Shown here: piece by piece, positions 34,759-43,483 of the stretch
Position numbering within the stretch: position 1 is the stretch's first letter
How the letters are laid out: each line of letters begins with the position of its first letter
NCBI GenBank assembly: GCA_963812475.1
Contig: CAWEVI010000005.1
Location: 324,922 to 388,921, forward strand
DNA from: JAMXLO01 sp963812475
GTDB lineage: Bacteria > Pseudomonadota > Alphaproteobacteria > Acetobacterales > Acetobacteraceae
DNA: 64,000 nucleotides
Direction: 5' to 3'
The notes under the pieces: model-generated
Told to the model about the DNA's origin: nothing
Databases searched by the model: none
Seen by the model: only the letters and a program-made list of their open reading frames with translations
Made by a program: the position numbers and the translations under genes

Positions 34759-36519
34759 ATGCACGGCGTGTGTCGGAGTGAGTGGCAGCCTCGCGGGCTG
34801 ATCACCGGCAGGCTCGGACTGCCTGCCTTGTATGTCGCGGTCCTGGCGCTGCTCGCCTACCGGATGACCATCGGCGTCGATCTGTCCGACGAGTTGTACT
34901 ATGTCAGCTTCCTGGATGGGTGGCTGAAGGATGGGCTGGGCCACGGCGAGAACCTGGAGGTGCATCAGTCCGCAGCGCTGCTCGTGCTCCCCGCTGCGCG
35001 GCTCTACACGTGGATCGTCGGCAGCGAACGCGGCCTGGTGTTGTTCCTCCGCTTCATCTTCCTTGCCCTGGCATGCGCTGCAAGTGTCTGTCAGTACCGG
35101 TTCATCCGCCGCGTGAGAGATGACACGGTCGCCTGGTCCTCGGCGTTGCTGGTCCTGTGCTTCATACCGTTCAGCCTGCCCGCACCCTCCTACAATACGA
35201 TCGGGATGTTCGGGATGGTGGCCGCCCTGGCGTTGTTCGGGGTCGCAGCGTCGCGGATGCAACCGGCCACAAATGGCTCCGCGGCGGCGACCCTTTCCGG
35301 CGTTGCCTGGATGGTCGCGGTCATCGCCTACCCGACAATGGCGGCGGCGCTGCTTGCGTTGCTGGTGCTGGCATCGCTTGCCGCGCGCGATCGTGGCGAG
35401 CGGCTGCGTCTGCTCGGCTACGCGATGATCTGCGCCTTCTTCCAGTTCTGCGGCGCATGCCTGATGCTTGCGGTGTTCGGCTGGACGCGCCTCTGGCAAA
35501 TGTTGCGGTTCACCACCACGGGCATGCAGAACTCCGAGAGCACGAACCCCAAGCTTGCTGAGTCGCTCCGCCTGTTCGTCATTCATCCGGCATTCGGTAC
35601 GCTGTGCCTGGCAGCGGCGGCACTTGGCATATGGCTGCTGGTGGCCGATCGCGACCGGCGTCGTGGCATCTGGCCCAGCCTGCTCGTATTGGCGATCGTA
35701 TTGGCATCATACGCCACGGGACCAGCGCTGTGGTTCCCGCCGAATGATCTCGTGGTGCTGCTTGCGCTGGTCGGGCTCTTTACGTTGCGTTCTTGTGGCG
35801 GCGCCGAAGGTCATGCGGCAGTCCGTGTCATCTATGTGACCGCTCTTGTCGGAGGTCTGATAACCGCGGCCACGTCCGACAACGGCATCCACAACTTCCC
35901 TATCGGTGGGCTGGCCGCGGCGGCGCTGGCGCCGGCGATGCTGGTTCCGCGCGGCGCGCCGTACAGCGTCGTGGTGGCACAGTGCGGCATGCTGGTGCTG
36001 ACTGCCGCGCTGTTCTGCACCAGTGCGTTCGCCAGCATCTACGGCGAGAACGCCAATCCCCTGACCGCACGGGCGGTACGCGTCAGTGACGGCAGGTTCG
36101 CGGGACTGTTGACCAATGCCCAGCAGGCCGCGTTCATCGAGGCGGCTACCGCGGCGCTGAGCGAACGCGCAGGACGAGGAAAGACGATTGTCGTCCTGGG
36201 GCGGCCCGCGGGGATCTATCTGCTCACGGAAGCTTCGCCCATGGCGCCTTCTGCCTGGGATTACTGGCAGTTCCACGGATCGCTGCAGCCGCGGATGAAT
36301 GCGCTGATGGAGGCGTTTTATCGCGTGCCGGCGCATCGGCCCGACGTGGTTGCGGTCTTTACCGATCCACGAACCTATCCGCTGGCGCCGTGGGCCCGCG
36401 AGATGCTCACCGACTTCGTCGTCACGAAGCAGGTTTCCGTCGGATCCTGGTCGCTTGCAGTCTATGAGCGTTGCAGGACGCCTGCGTGTCCCGCGCCAAT
36501 GACCAGCGGCGTGCCATAA
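34759..36519 (+). CDS. polytopic membrane protein, GT-C glycosyltransferase-like
   Basis: 586 residues with about ten or more hydrophobic segments in the first 420 residues and a soluble C-terminal part of about 150. The first outside loop has DLSDELYYV with adjacent Asp44-Glu45, resembling the acidic motif of lipid-linked-sugar glycosyltransferases (ArnT/PMT type). No other GT-C signature was recognised. Such proteins add sugars to lipid A, glycans or proteins on the outer face of the inner membrane. It follows smc by 37 bp but shows no functional link to it. Confidence 0.65.
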   Translation: MHGVCRSEWQPRGLITGRLGLPALYVAVLALLAYRMTIGVDLSDELYYVSFLDGWLKDGLGHGENLEVHQSAALLVLPAARLYTWIVGSERGLVLFLRFIFLALACAASVCQYRFIRRVRDDTVAWSSALLVLCFIPFSLPAPSYNTIGMFGMVAALALFGVAASRMQPATNGSAAATLSGVAWMVAVIAYPTMAAALLALLVLASLAARDRGERLRLLGYAMICAFFQFCGACLMLAVFGWTRLWQMLRFTTTGMQNSESTNPKLAESLRLFVIHPAFGTLCLAAAALGIWLLVADRDRRRGIWPSLLVLAIVLASYATGPALWFPPNDLVVLLALVGLFTLRSCGGAEGHAAVRVIYVTALVGGLITAATSDNGIHNFPIGGLAAAALAPAMLVPRGAPYSVVVAQCGMLVLTAALFCTSAFASIYGENANPLTARAVRVSDGRFAGLLTNAQQAAFIEAATAALSERAGRGKTIVVLGRPAGIYLLTEASPMAPSAWDYWQFHGSLQPRMNALMEAFYRVPAHRPDVVAVFTDPRTYPLAPWAREMLTDFVVTKQVSVGSWSLAVYERCRTPACPAPMTSGVP

Positions 36520-36670
36520 TCACCGCCGATCGGGCGATCGGTTCGCACCGGCTTCACTGCAAGCCTCGTTCACAAACCTGGGAGGAGTTCGCTTGGCCAT
36601 AATTTCGCAACGCGCGCGATACACTGAGCCCGCATGTTACCGGCAACGGTCCCAGCCAAAGGAGTCCGCA

Positions 36671-36955
36671 ATGTCCGAATTTGTGGCTGTCAAACGTCTC
36701 GGTTCATTTGCCGCGGTCGCTGCCCTGATTGGAGTGGGCGTGATGGCGATGCCGGGCCACGCACAGGCCTGGTGGCGCGGCGGATGCTGCGCTGTCGGCA
36801 TTGGCATCATCGCCCCACCCATCGTGGTGGCACCGCCGATCTACGCCCCGCCGCCCGTCTATTATCCGCCGCCGGTGGCGTACGCCCCACCGCAACGCCC
36901 GTGGATCCCGCCGCACTGGGAAGGTGGCTACTGGGTGCCGGGCCATTGGGGCTGA
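36671..36955 (+). CDS. small secreted Pro/Tyr-rich protein
   Basis: 94 residues with AAAGGAG 6 bases before the ATG. A signal peptide (SFAAVAALIGVGVMAMPGHAQA) is followed by a mature part rich in APP/YPPP repeats and the ending GGYWVPGHWG. This Y-x-x-GHW ending is typical of short exported proteins of unknown function (YXWGXW-type) in proteobacteria. Probably periplasmic or surface located. Confidence 0.7.
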   Translation: MSEFVAVKRLGSFAAVAALIGVGVMAMPGHAQAWWRGGCCAVGIGIIAPPIVVAPPIYAPPPVYYPPPVAYAPPQRPWIPPHWEGGYWVPGHWG

Positions 36956-37125
36956 CGCGCCAACGGGCGACAGCCCGTTTCATCCGACCCACGTAGCGGT
37001 CGGCACGCTCGCGACGGTGCCGGGCGTAACCGCTCGTGGGTGCCTCTTTTCATGGCCGGCAAACCGTGTTCTGGTCGCGGCGCCGAGGCAGTGGTCTCGT
37101 GTGACTTTGGTGGGGAGAGAACGGA

Positions 37126-37512
37126 ATGTTCAGCCATGTCATGGTCGGAAGCGACGATATCGCCCGATCGAAGAAATTCTACGACGCCCTGTTTGGCGCG
37201 ATGGGCGGTAAGCCCGGGGTCGAGGACGCCAAGGGCCGGCTCATCTACGCGCATAACGGCGCGGTGTTCCTGGTGAGCAAACCCATCGATGGCAAGGCTG
37301 CCACGCACGCCAACGGCGGCACGATCGGCTTCACGATGGCAGGCCCGGAACAAGCCGCCGCCTGGCACAGGGCCGGAGTCGCGAACGGCGGGACGGCCAT
37401 CGAGGACCCGCCCGGCGTTCGCCAGGGCGGCGCCGGTGCCATGTATCTTGCTTACCTGCGCGATCCCGACGGCAACAAACTGTGCGCGCTGCATCGCATG
37501 CCGGCTGCCTGA
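37126..37512 (+). CDS. VOC family protein (glyoxalase/bleomycin-resistance fold)
   Basis: 128 residues, single VOC module. The N-terminus MFSHVMVGSDDIARSKKFYDALF carries the first metal-binding His, and YLRDPDGNKLCALH near the end is the usual last strand with the DPDGN turn. The metal Glu expected near the C-terminus appears changed to Cys/Leu (NKLCALH), so metal binding may be altered. Isolated gene, function unknown. Confidence 0.82.
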   Translation: MFSHVMVGSDDIARSKKFYDALFGAMGGKPGVEDAKGRLIYAHNGAVFLVSKPIDGKAATHANGGTIGFTMAGPEQAAAWHRAGVANGGTAIEDPPGVRQGGAGAMYLAYLRDPDGNKLCALHRMPAA

Positions 37513-37574
37513 ACCGTCGCAGGCAGGGAACTCAAAAGGGCCGCCTGTCCGGCGGTCCTTCTGCCGCGAAGCTC

Positions 37575-38924
37575 TCAGGTTCCGCCCGCAACGTCCTTCC
37601 GGTCCGCGCGCAGCTTCGCCCAATACTCCAGTCGCTTGGCAATCTCGCGCTCGAAGCCGCGGTCGCGCGGGCGGTAGAAGTGCGCGCGCGGCATGCCATC
37701 CGGGAAATAATTCTGCCCGGAGAACGCTTCGTCGGATTCATGGTCGTACTCATAGCCTGAACCGTACCCCAGTTCTTTCATCAGTTTTGTCGGCGCGTTG
37801 AGAATATGCGCTGGCGGCATCAGCGATCCCGTTGCCTTGGCCGAAGCGCGCGCCGCGCCGTATGCGGCATAGATCGCGTTCGATTTCGGCGCGGTGCCGA
37901 GATAGATCACCACCTGCGCGATCGCCAGTTCGCCCTCGGGCGAGCCCAGACGTTCATAGGTCTCCCATCCGGCCAGAGCCTGGGTCAGCGCACCGGGGTC
38001 CGCCATGCCGATGTCCTCGGCAGCAAAGCGCACGAGGCGGCGGGCGATGTAGCGCGGATCCTCGCCGCCGTTCAGCATGCGGGCGAACCAGTACAGCGCC
38101 GCGTCCGGGTCCGAACCACGCAGCGATTTGTGCAACGCGGAGATCAGGTTGTAGTGCTCCTCGCGATCCTTGTCGTAGAGCGCGGCGCGACGGGCGAGCA
38201 GCGCCGCGAGTGCCGTCGGGTTCATCGTCGGCGTGTTGGGCGGCAACGCAGATATCTGCTCGGCCATGTTGAGCACGTAGCGTCCGTCGCCATCGGCCAT
38301 GGCGCGCAACGTCGCACGCGCCTCGGCGTCGAGCGGCAGGGGGCGACCAAGTTCTGCCTCGGCCCGCGCGAGCAGCGATTCCAGCGCCGCATCATCCAGC
38401 CGGCGCAGCACCAGCACCTGGCAGCGCGACAGCAACGCGCCGTTAAGCGCGAAGGACGGGTTCTCGGTGGTGGCGCCGATCAACGTGATGGTGCCGGTCT
38501 CCACCACCGGTAGAAATCCATCCTGCTGGGCGCGGTTGAAGCGGTGGATCTCGTCCACGAACAGCAGCGTTCCCTGACCGGTCCGTCGGCGTTGCGCCGC
38601 CGCCTCGAAGGCGCGCTTGAGGTCGGCGACGCCGGAGAACACCGCGGAGAGCTGGACGAAGTGCAGACCTGATCGAGCGGCGAGCAGGCGCGCAATCGTG
38701 GTCTTGCCGCACCCGGGCGGCCCCCAGAGGATCAGCGAGGCGAGCGACCCCCGGTCGAGCATGCGGGTGAGCGTGCCGTTCGTGCCGAGCAGATCATCCT
38801 GTCCCACCACCTCGTCGAGCGTGCGCGGCCGCAGCCGGTCGGCGAGCGGGCGCGAGCCGGCAGGCGCAGCGGGTTCGGCAGGCGGGCCGAACAGGTCGTC
38901 GGCGCGGGTTGGATTGGTGGACAC
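37575..38924 (-). CDS. rarA: replication-associated recombination protein A (AAA+ ATPase)
   Basis: 449 residues from a GTG start. Walker A GPPGCGKTT (68-76), Walker B LFVDEIHRFN with Asp124-Glu125, sensor NPSFALNGALLSRCQV, and the C-terminal MgsA tetramerisation region YGAARA...MPPAHILNAPTKLMKELGYG are all present. RarA acts at stalled replication forks together with RecA and SSB. It begins 39 bp from the metA gene end on the same strand. Confidence 0.94.
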   Translation of the reverse strand: MSTNPTRADDLFGPPAEPAAPAGSRPLADRLRPRTLDEVVGQDDLLGTNGTLTRMLDRGSLASLILWGPPGCGKTTIARLLAARSGLHFVQLSAVFSGVADLKRAFEAAAQRRRTGQGTLLFVDEIHRFNRAQQDGFLPVVETGTITLIGATTENPSFALNGALLSRCQVLVLRRLDDAALESLLARAEAELGRPLPLDAEARATLRAMADGDGRYVLNMAEQISALPPNTPTMNPTALAALLARRAALYDKDREEHYNLISALHKSLRGSDPDAALYWFARMLNGGEDPRYIARRLVRFAAEDIGMADPGALTQALAGWETYERLGSPEGELAIAQVVIYLGTAPKSNAIYAAYGAARASAKATGSLMPPAHILNAPTKLMKELGYGSGYEYDHESDEAFSGQNYFPDGMPRAHFYRPRDRGFEREIAKRLEYWAKLRADRKDVAGGT

Positions 38925-38963
38925 CCGGTAAAGATAGTCACGCGGCGCCCGGATTCGAACCCG

Positions 38964-39884
38964 TCAGCTATTGCCGATCAGGTCGATGTCGAATGGCGTC
39001 GTCTGGTATATCTCGTTGATCCAGTTTGCGAGCAGCAAATGCGCATGTGGCCGCCAGCGGTTCTCCGGCGGCAGTGACGTGTCGTCATTCGGAAAGTAGT
39101 TGAATGGCAACTTGATCGGAACACTGGCCTTGATGTCGCGGAAATACTCATCCGCGAGTGACCCCGAATCGTATTCAAGGTGATCCAGCACGTAGAGGCG
39201 TCGGCTTTTGCTATCTTCTACAATGCAGACACCTTTCTCATCGGAGCATGCCAACAGCGTGAGTTCCGGCCGAAACGCCAGATCCGCGGCTCTGATTTCG
39301 GCCCAACGCGATATCGGGATCGAGAAATCATCGGAGAAGCCATTGAGATACGGTGATGACGGCCTCAGGATTCTCTGTCGGTAGACCCCAAACGCCTTTT
39401 CCGGAAGCTGGTGTTTTGCAACTCCATGGAAATGGTAGAGCGCAGCCATGGCGCCCCAGCAGACGTTCATCGTCGAATGCACGTTGGTTTGCGTCCAATC
39501 GAAGATCTGCTGCATCTCGCGCCAGTATGTGACGTCATCATAAGGGATCGTCTCCACCGGCGTGCCGGTGATGATGAACCCGTCGAATTTCCTATCCTTC
39601 ACCTGCTCCCACGTTTGATAAAATGCGAACAGGTGATCTTCCGAGGTATTTTTCGGGTTATGGATTCCGATCCGCACCAGCGAGAGTTCCACCTGCAGCG
39701 GCGAGGCGCCGAGCAGGCGCGCCATCTGCAGTTCCGTCCTGATCTTGTTCGGCATGAGATTGAGCAGCCCGACCTGCAGCGGGCGGATGTCCTGACGGAC
39801 CGCCGCCGTTTCCGTCATGACCCGCACACCCTCGTTCACCAGGGCTTCGAATGCGGGCAGCTTGTCGGGAATCTTGATCGGCAT
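38964..39884 (-). CDS. metA: MetA-type homoserine O-acyltransferase, predicted to use acetyl-CoA
   Basis: 306 residues, standard length. It acylates homoserine in methionine synthesis. Catalytic Cys142 (NVCWGAMAAL), His235 (VLDHLEYD) and Glu237 are in the family positions. Residue 111 is Glu (GTPVETIPYDDV); in this family Glu at 111 marks acetyl-CoA use and Gly marks succinyl-CoA use, so the enzyme is probably a homoserine acetyltransferase despite the succinyltransferase name. The coding sequence is visibly more AT-rich than its neighbours, with A/T-ending codons and runs such as TATTTTTCGGG, which suggests transfer. It lies between rplQ and rarA, far from other met genes. Confidence 0.92.
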   Translation of the reverse strand: MPIKIPDKLPAFEALVNEGVRVMTETAAVRQDIRPLQVGLLNLMPNKIRTELQMARLLGASPLQVELSLVRIGIHNPKNTSEDHLFAFYQTWEQVKDRKFDGFIITGTPVETIPYDDVTYWREMQQIFDWTQTNVHSTMNVCWGAMAALYHFHGVAKHQLPEKAFGVYRQRILRPSSPYLNGFSDDFSIPISRWAEIRAADLAFRPELTLLACSDEKGVCIVEDSKSRRLYVLDHLEYDSGSLADEYFRDIKASVPIKLPFNYFPNDDTSLPPENRWRPHAHLLLANWINEIYQTTPFDIDLIGNS

Positions 39885-39936
39885 AGCGGTCACGAAAAGA
39901 ACGGTACGCGCGCTCGGCCGTCTTCGGTGCCGAAGC

Positions 39937-40359
39937 CTACTCGCCCGTGGCTGCCTCTTCCTGCTGCTGCACCGGCCCGCTGTCCAGGCCCTTCGCACCC
40001 ACATCGCGATCGACGAACTCGATCACCGCCATGGACGCGGCATCACCATAGCGGACGCCGGCCTTGAGGACCCGGCAATAGCCCCCCTGGCGCGTCCGAT
40101 ATCGGTCGGCCAGCGCGCCGAACAGCTTGGATACGATCACATCGTCCCGCAGTTGCGCATACGCGAGACGACGCGCGTGCATGCCGCCGCGCTTGCCCAG
40201 CGTAATCAACTTCTCAGCGACCGGGCGCAGCTCCTTGGCCTTGGGTAGCGTCGTGGTGATCTGTTCGTGTTTGATCAGCGCGACGGCCATGTTCCGGAAC
40301 ATGGCCTGGCGATGACTGGACGTGACGTTGAGCTTTCGGCCGGCAACCCCGTGACGCAT
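39937..40359 (-). CDS. rplQ: 50S ribosomal protein L17
   Basis: 140 residues. It starts MRHGVAGRKLNVTSSHRQAMFRNMA, the family hallmark. L17 sits at the peptide exit side of the large subunit. It is the last gene of the alpha operon, separated from rpoA by a 116-bp spacer that holds a 24-bp tandem repeat. The C-terminal 15 residues are acidic and Gln-rich. Confidence 0.96.
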   Translation of the reverse strand: MRHGVAGRKLNVTSSHRQAMFRNMAVALIKHEQITTTLPKAKELRPVAEKLITLGKRGGMHARRLAYAQLRDDVIVSKLFGALADRYRTRQGGYCRVLKAGVRYGDAASMAVIEFVDRDVGAKGLDSGPVQQQEEAATGE

Positions 40360-40384
40360 GACTTGCTATCCCTGTCGCGCGGGC

Positions 40385-40468
40385 AGCGCGCCCGATACAC
40401 CTGCGAGCAGCGCGCCCAATACACCTGCGAGAAGCGCGCCCTATAGACCTGCGAAGAGCGCGCTCACT
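40385..40468. repeat. 24-bp tandem repeat between rpoA and rplQ
   Basis: Three full units and part of a fourth start at 40385, 40409, 40433 and 40457, each beginning AGCGCGCCC and continuing ATACACCTGCGA with small changes. Period exactly 24 bp. The repeat fills most of the rpoA-rplQ spacer and would be transcribed as part of the alpha operon mRNA. Confidence 0.85.
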
Positions 40469-40475
40469 ACACCGT

Positions 40476-41507
40476 TCAGAACGGCTCTTCCAGCCGCTTG
40501 GCCAGATCTTCGATGTTCTCCGGCGGCCAGCCCGCTACGCTCATGCCGAGCGAAAGACCCATGGCGGTCAACACCTCCTTGATCTCGTTCAGCGACTTGC
40601 GCCCGAAATTCGGGGTCCGCAGCATCTCCTGCTCGGACTTCTGCACCAGGTCGCCGATATAGACGATGTTGTCGTTCTTCAAACAATTCGCCGACCGTAC
40701 CGACAGCTCCAGTTCGTCCACCTTGCGAAGCAGGTTGCGGTTGAACGGCAGGTTGTCTTCGGGCTCCTCGGCGCGAATCTGCTGCGGTTCATCGAAGTTG
40801 ATGAACAGCTGCAGCTGGTCCTGCAGGATCCGCGCGGCCAGCGCGACCGAATCCTCGGGCGTGACCGCACCGTTCGTTTCGACGGTCAGCAGCAGCTTGT
40901 CGTAATCGGTGACCTGACCCACGCGTGTCGGCTCCACGCGATACGACACGCGCCGCACCGGCGAGTAGATCGAATCCACCGGGATCAGCCCGATCGGCGC
41001 ATCCTCCGGCCGGTTCACCGACGACGGTTGATAGCCTTTGCCGAGATTCACCGTGAATTCCATGCCGAGCTTCACGCCGTCGTCCAGCGTGCAGATCACC
41101 AGTTCAGGGTTCATGATGTCGATGTCGTGACCGGCCTGGATCTGGCCGGCACGCACCTCGCCAGGGCCGGTGGCAGTCAGCGTCATGCGCTTCGGCCCCT
41201 CGCCGTGCATGCGCAGCGCAAGCTGCTTGATGTTCAGCACGATGTCGGTGACGTCCTCGCGTACGCCCGGAATACTGCTGAATTCGTGCAGCACCCCGTC
41301 GATCTGCACCGCGGTCACCGCGGCGCCCTGGAGCGACGACAGCAGGATGCGCCGGATCGCATTGCCCAGCGTCATGCCGAAGCCGCGCTCCAAGGGTTCG
41401 GCGACGATGGTCGCCACCCGTGACGGGTCGGCGCCTGGCTCGACTTCCAGCTTCTCCGGCTTGATCAGTGACTGCCAGTTTCGCTGGATGACTGCACTTT
41501 GCCTCAT
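40476..41507 (-). CDS. rpoA: RNA polymerase alpha subunit
   Basis: 343 residues. The N-terminal assembly domain contains EPLERGFGMTLGNAIRRILL, and the C-terminal domain that contacts UP elements and activators contains NDNIVYIGDLVQKSEQEMLR and PNFGRKSLNEIKE. The ATG at 41507 follows AAAGG. Fourth from the end of the ribosomal block, after rpsK. Confidence 0.97.
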   Translation of the reverse strand: MRQSAVIQRNWQSLIKPEKLEVEPGADPSRVATIVAEPLERGFGMTLGNAIRRILLSSLQGAAVTAVQIDGVLHEFSSIPGVREDVTDIVLNIKQLALRMHGEGPKRMTLTATGPGEVRAGQIQAGHDIDIMNPELVICTLDDGVKLGMEFTVNLGKGYQPSSVNRPEDAPIGLIPVDSIYSPVRRVSYRVEPTRVGQVTDYDKLLLTVETNGAVTPEDSVALAARILQDQLQLFINFDEPQQIRAEEPEDNLPFNRNLLRKVDELELSVRSANCLKNDNIVYIGDLVQKSEQEMLRTPNFGRKSLNEIKEVLTAMGLSLGMSVAGWPPENIEDLAKRLEEPF

Positions 41508-41597
41508 ATGTTCAACCTTTCGGAACGCGGCGGAGCCGAGGTTCCTCAACAAACCATTGGATTCGGTACGTTGCCTCCCGCCATTGCGGGTTCCGCC

Positions 41598-41993
41598 TCA
41601 GACGCGCCGGCGCTTGCGCGGCCGGCAGCCGTTGTGCGGGATTGGCGTCATGTCGCGGATGGCGGAAATCGAGAATCCCACCGCCTGCAACGCGCGCAGC
41701 GCACTCTCGCGGCCCGAGCCCGGCCCGCTGACCTCGATCTCCAGGTTCTCCATGCCATGCTCGCGCGCCTTCTTGCCGGCATCCTCGGCGGCGACCTGGG
41801 CGGCATAGGGCGTCGATTTACGGCTGCCCTTGAACCCCTGGCTGCCGGAGGACGACCACGCAATGGCGTTGCCCTGCGCGTCGGTGATGGTGATCACCGT
41901 GTTGTTGAATGTCGCGGCGACATGGGCGACGCCGGACGTGATGTTCTTGCGCTCCTTCCTGCGGGGGCGTGCACTCGCGGCGGGTCTCGCCAT
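41598..41993 (-). CDS. rpsK: 30S ribosomal protein S11
   Basis: 131 residues. The family core reads HVAATFNNTVITITD, SSSGSQGFKGSRKSTPYAA and the C-terminus PIPHNGCRPRKRRRV. It sits on the platform of the small subunit near the mRNA exit. In the standard place between rpsM and rpoA. Confidence 0.97.
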   Translation of the reverse strand: MARPAASARPRRKERKNITSGVAHVAATFNNTVITITDAQGNAIAWSSSGSQGFKGSRKSTPYAAQVAAEDAGKKAREHGMENLEIEVSGPGSGRESALRALQAVGFSISAIRDMTPIPHNGCRPRKRRRV

Positions 41994-42080
41994 TATTCTG
42001 GGTCCTGTTTCACGTTGCGCCGCCCCCATCGGGCGGCGCCGGATTCATCGTCTGGCTGGGCAGCGAGGGCAGAAGCGGGC

Positions 42081-42458
42081 CTACTTCGTGACCTTCTTCT
42101 TGCCCGCGATTGCCACTGCCTTCCCCTTGCGCGTCCGCGCATTGGTGTGGGTCCGCTGGCCGCGCACCGGCAACCCACGCCTGTGCCGCAGGCCACGATA
42201 GCAGCCGAGGTCCATCAGCCGCTTTATGTTCATCGCGACCTCGCGTCGGAGGTCGCCCTCGACGCGGTATTCTCGGTCGATCAGCTCACGGATGCGCAGC
42301 ACCTCATCATCCGACAGCTGGTTGACCCGGCGTTCATCCGGGATCGTGAGCCGGCCACAGATTTCGGCGGCCTTGGTGGGTCCTATTCCGTAGATGTAGC
42401 GCAGTCCGATGGTCACACGCTTGTTGGTCGGGATGTTCACGCCGGCAATACGTGCCAC
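42081..42458 (-). CDS. rpsM: 30S ribosomal protein S13
   Basis: 125 residues from a GTG start (ARIAGVNIPTNKRVTIGL). The C-terminus GLPVRGQRTHTNARTRKGK is the extension that contacts P-site tRNA. First gene of the alpha operon; a sigma70-type promoter is predicted upstream in the 250-bp gap after adk. Confidence 0.97.
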   Translation of the reverse strand: MARIAGVNIPTNKRVTIGLRYIYGIGPTKAAEICGRLTIPDERRVNQLSDDEVLRIRELIDREYRVEGDLRREVAMNIKRLMDLGCYRGLRHRRGLPVRGQRTHTNARTRKGKAVAIAGKKKVTK

Positions 42459-42557
42459 GCCGCTTGCTCCTGCCGCCCCGACAATAGGGGCTGTTTGATC
42501 CGAAACGCGGGAATGTCCGCTTGGGCGCAGTCCTTGCGGGCTGCACCGGAGCGGCGG

Positions 42558-42585
42558 AATATAGTTCGCGCGGCGGGGGAGTCAA
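42558..42585 (-). promoter_or_regulatory. predicted promoter for the rpsM-rpsK-rpoA-rplQ unit
   Basis: Minus strand: TTGACT (42585-42580), 16-bp spacer, TATATT (42563-42558). It lies about 100 bp upstream of the rpsM start in the 250-bp adk-rpsM gap and would give the alpha operon its own transcript. The strength of both boxes against a GC-rich background supports it. Confidence 0.65.
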
Positions 42586-42708
42586 CGCGAACCGATCAAT
42601 TTTGCGTTAGTCTACAAGACGGTAAGATTTCTAACGGAGATGCCCGGAGGCTGGGGGAGGGCAAAAGGCGCTCCGCCCCTAACTACGCGGCTGCCTCCGT
42701 CAGAAGCC

Positions 42709-43377
42709 TCACCCCTGTCTCGCCGGGGCGCCATTTTCCAGCACGTGCTTGATCTGGCCTGCGACATCGTCGATGTCTGCCATCCCATCGACCGTTCGCA
42801 GTATACCCTGCGCGGCGTAGTGGGGCAGGATCGGCTCGGTCTGGCGATGGTAGGCCTTCAGCCGCGCCTCCACCGTCTCGCGGTTGTCATCGGCGCGGCG
42901 GACGAATTTCCCCGATCCGCAGACATCGCACTTGCCCGATACCTGCGGCGGCTTGAACGTATCATGGTAGCCGGTGCCGCAGTTCGCGCAGGTGAAGCGA
43001 CCGGCAATGCGGTCAATCAGCGCCGCATCGTCCATCCGCAGTTCGATCACCGAATCGAGCTTCTTGCCCTTCTCGGCGAGGAGTCGGTCGAGCGCCTCTG
43101 CCTGCGGCACGGTGCGCGGGAACCCGTCGAGGATGAAACCCTTCGCCGCGTCGGGCTCGTCCACACGGTTGTCGAGCATGCGAATGATGATGTCGTCGGA
43201 GACGAGTGCGCCCGATTCCATCACCGTCTTGGCCTCACGTCCGATCGGCGTGCCGGCCGCCACCTCGGCGCGCAGCATGTCACCGGTGGAAATCTGGGCG
43301 ATGCCGTAGCGGTCCTCCAGGCGTTTGGCCTGGGTGCCCTTCCCCGCCCCCGGGGGGCCCAGCAGGATCAGGTTCAT
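42709..43377 (-). CDS. adk: adenylate kinase with zinc-binding LID
   Basis: 222 residues. It interconverts ATP+AMP and 2 ADP. P-loop GPPGAGKGT, AMP site GFILDGFPRTVPQA. The LID carries CANC...CDVC, the four-Cys zinc site of long-form enzymes, which proteobacterial enzymes often lack but many alphaproteobacteria keep. Between secY and rpsM as in most alphaproteobacteria. Confidence 0.96.
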   Translation of the reverse strand: MNLILLGPPGAGKGTQAKRLEDRYGIAQISTGDMLRAEVAAGTPIGREAKTVMESGALVSDDIIIRMLDNRVDEPDAAKGFILDGFPRTVPQAEALDRLLAEKGKKLDSVIELRMDDAALIDRIAGRFTCANCGTGYHDTFKPPQVSGKCDVCGSGKFVRRADDNRETVEARLKAYHRQTEPILPHYAAQGILRTVDGMADIDDVAGQIKHVLENGAPARQG

Positions 43378-43483
43378 GTGCGGTCCCGGGCGAACGCCCG
43401 GTCCTTCATGCCTGCCACCGGGCTTGACCCCGTGGTCAAGGCCGGACCATGTGCCCGGGCTTGTACCGGATATCTTCCAGCCA

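Noticed and set aside
33174..34805. A 543-codon open frame antisense to smc.
   Set aside because: Composition typical of an antisense shadow; SMC on the plus strand has complete ATPase motifs.
38946..38972. A possible complete tRNA gene next to metA.
   Set aside because: Only a T-arm-like stretch is present; two stem pairs are mismatched, there is no anticodon arm, and no CCA. Kept only as a possible remnant in the metA finding.
40385..40468. CRISPR array.
   Set aside because: The 24-bp units are directly adjacent with no unique spacers, so it is a simple tandem repeat.
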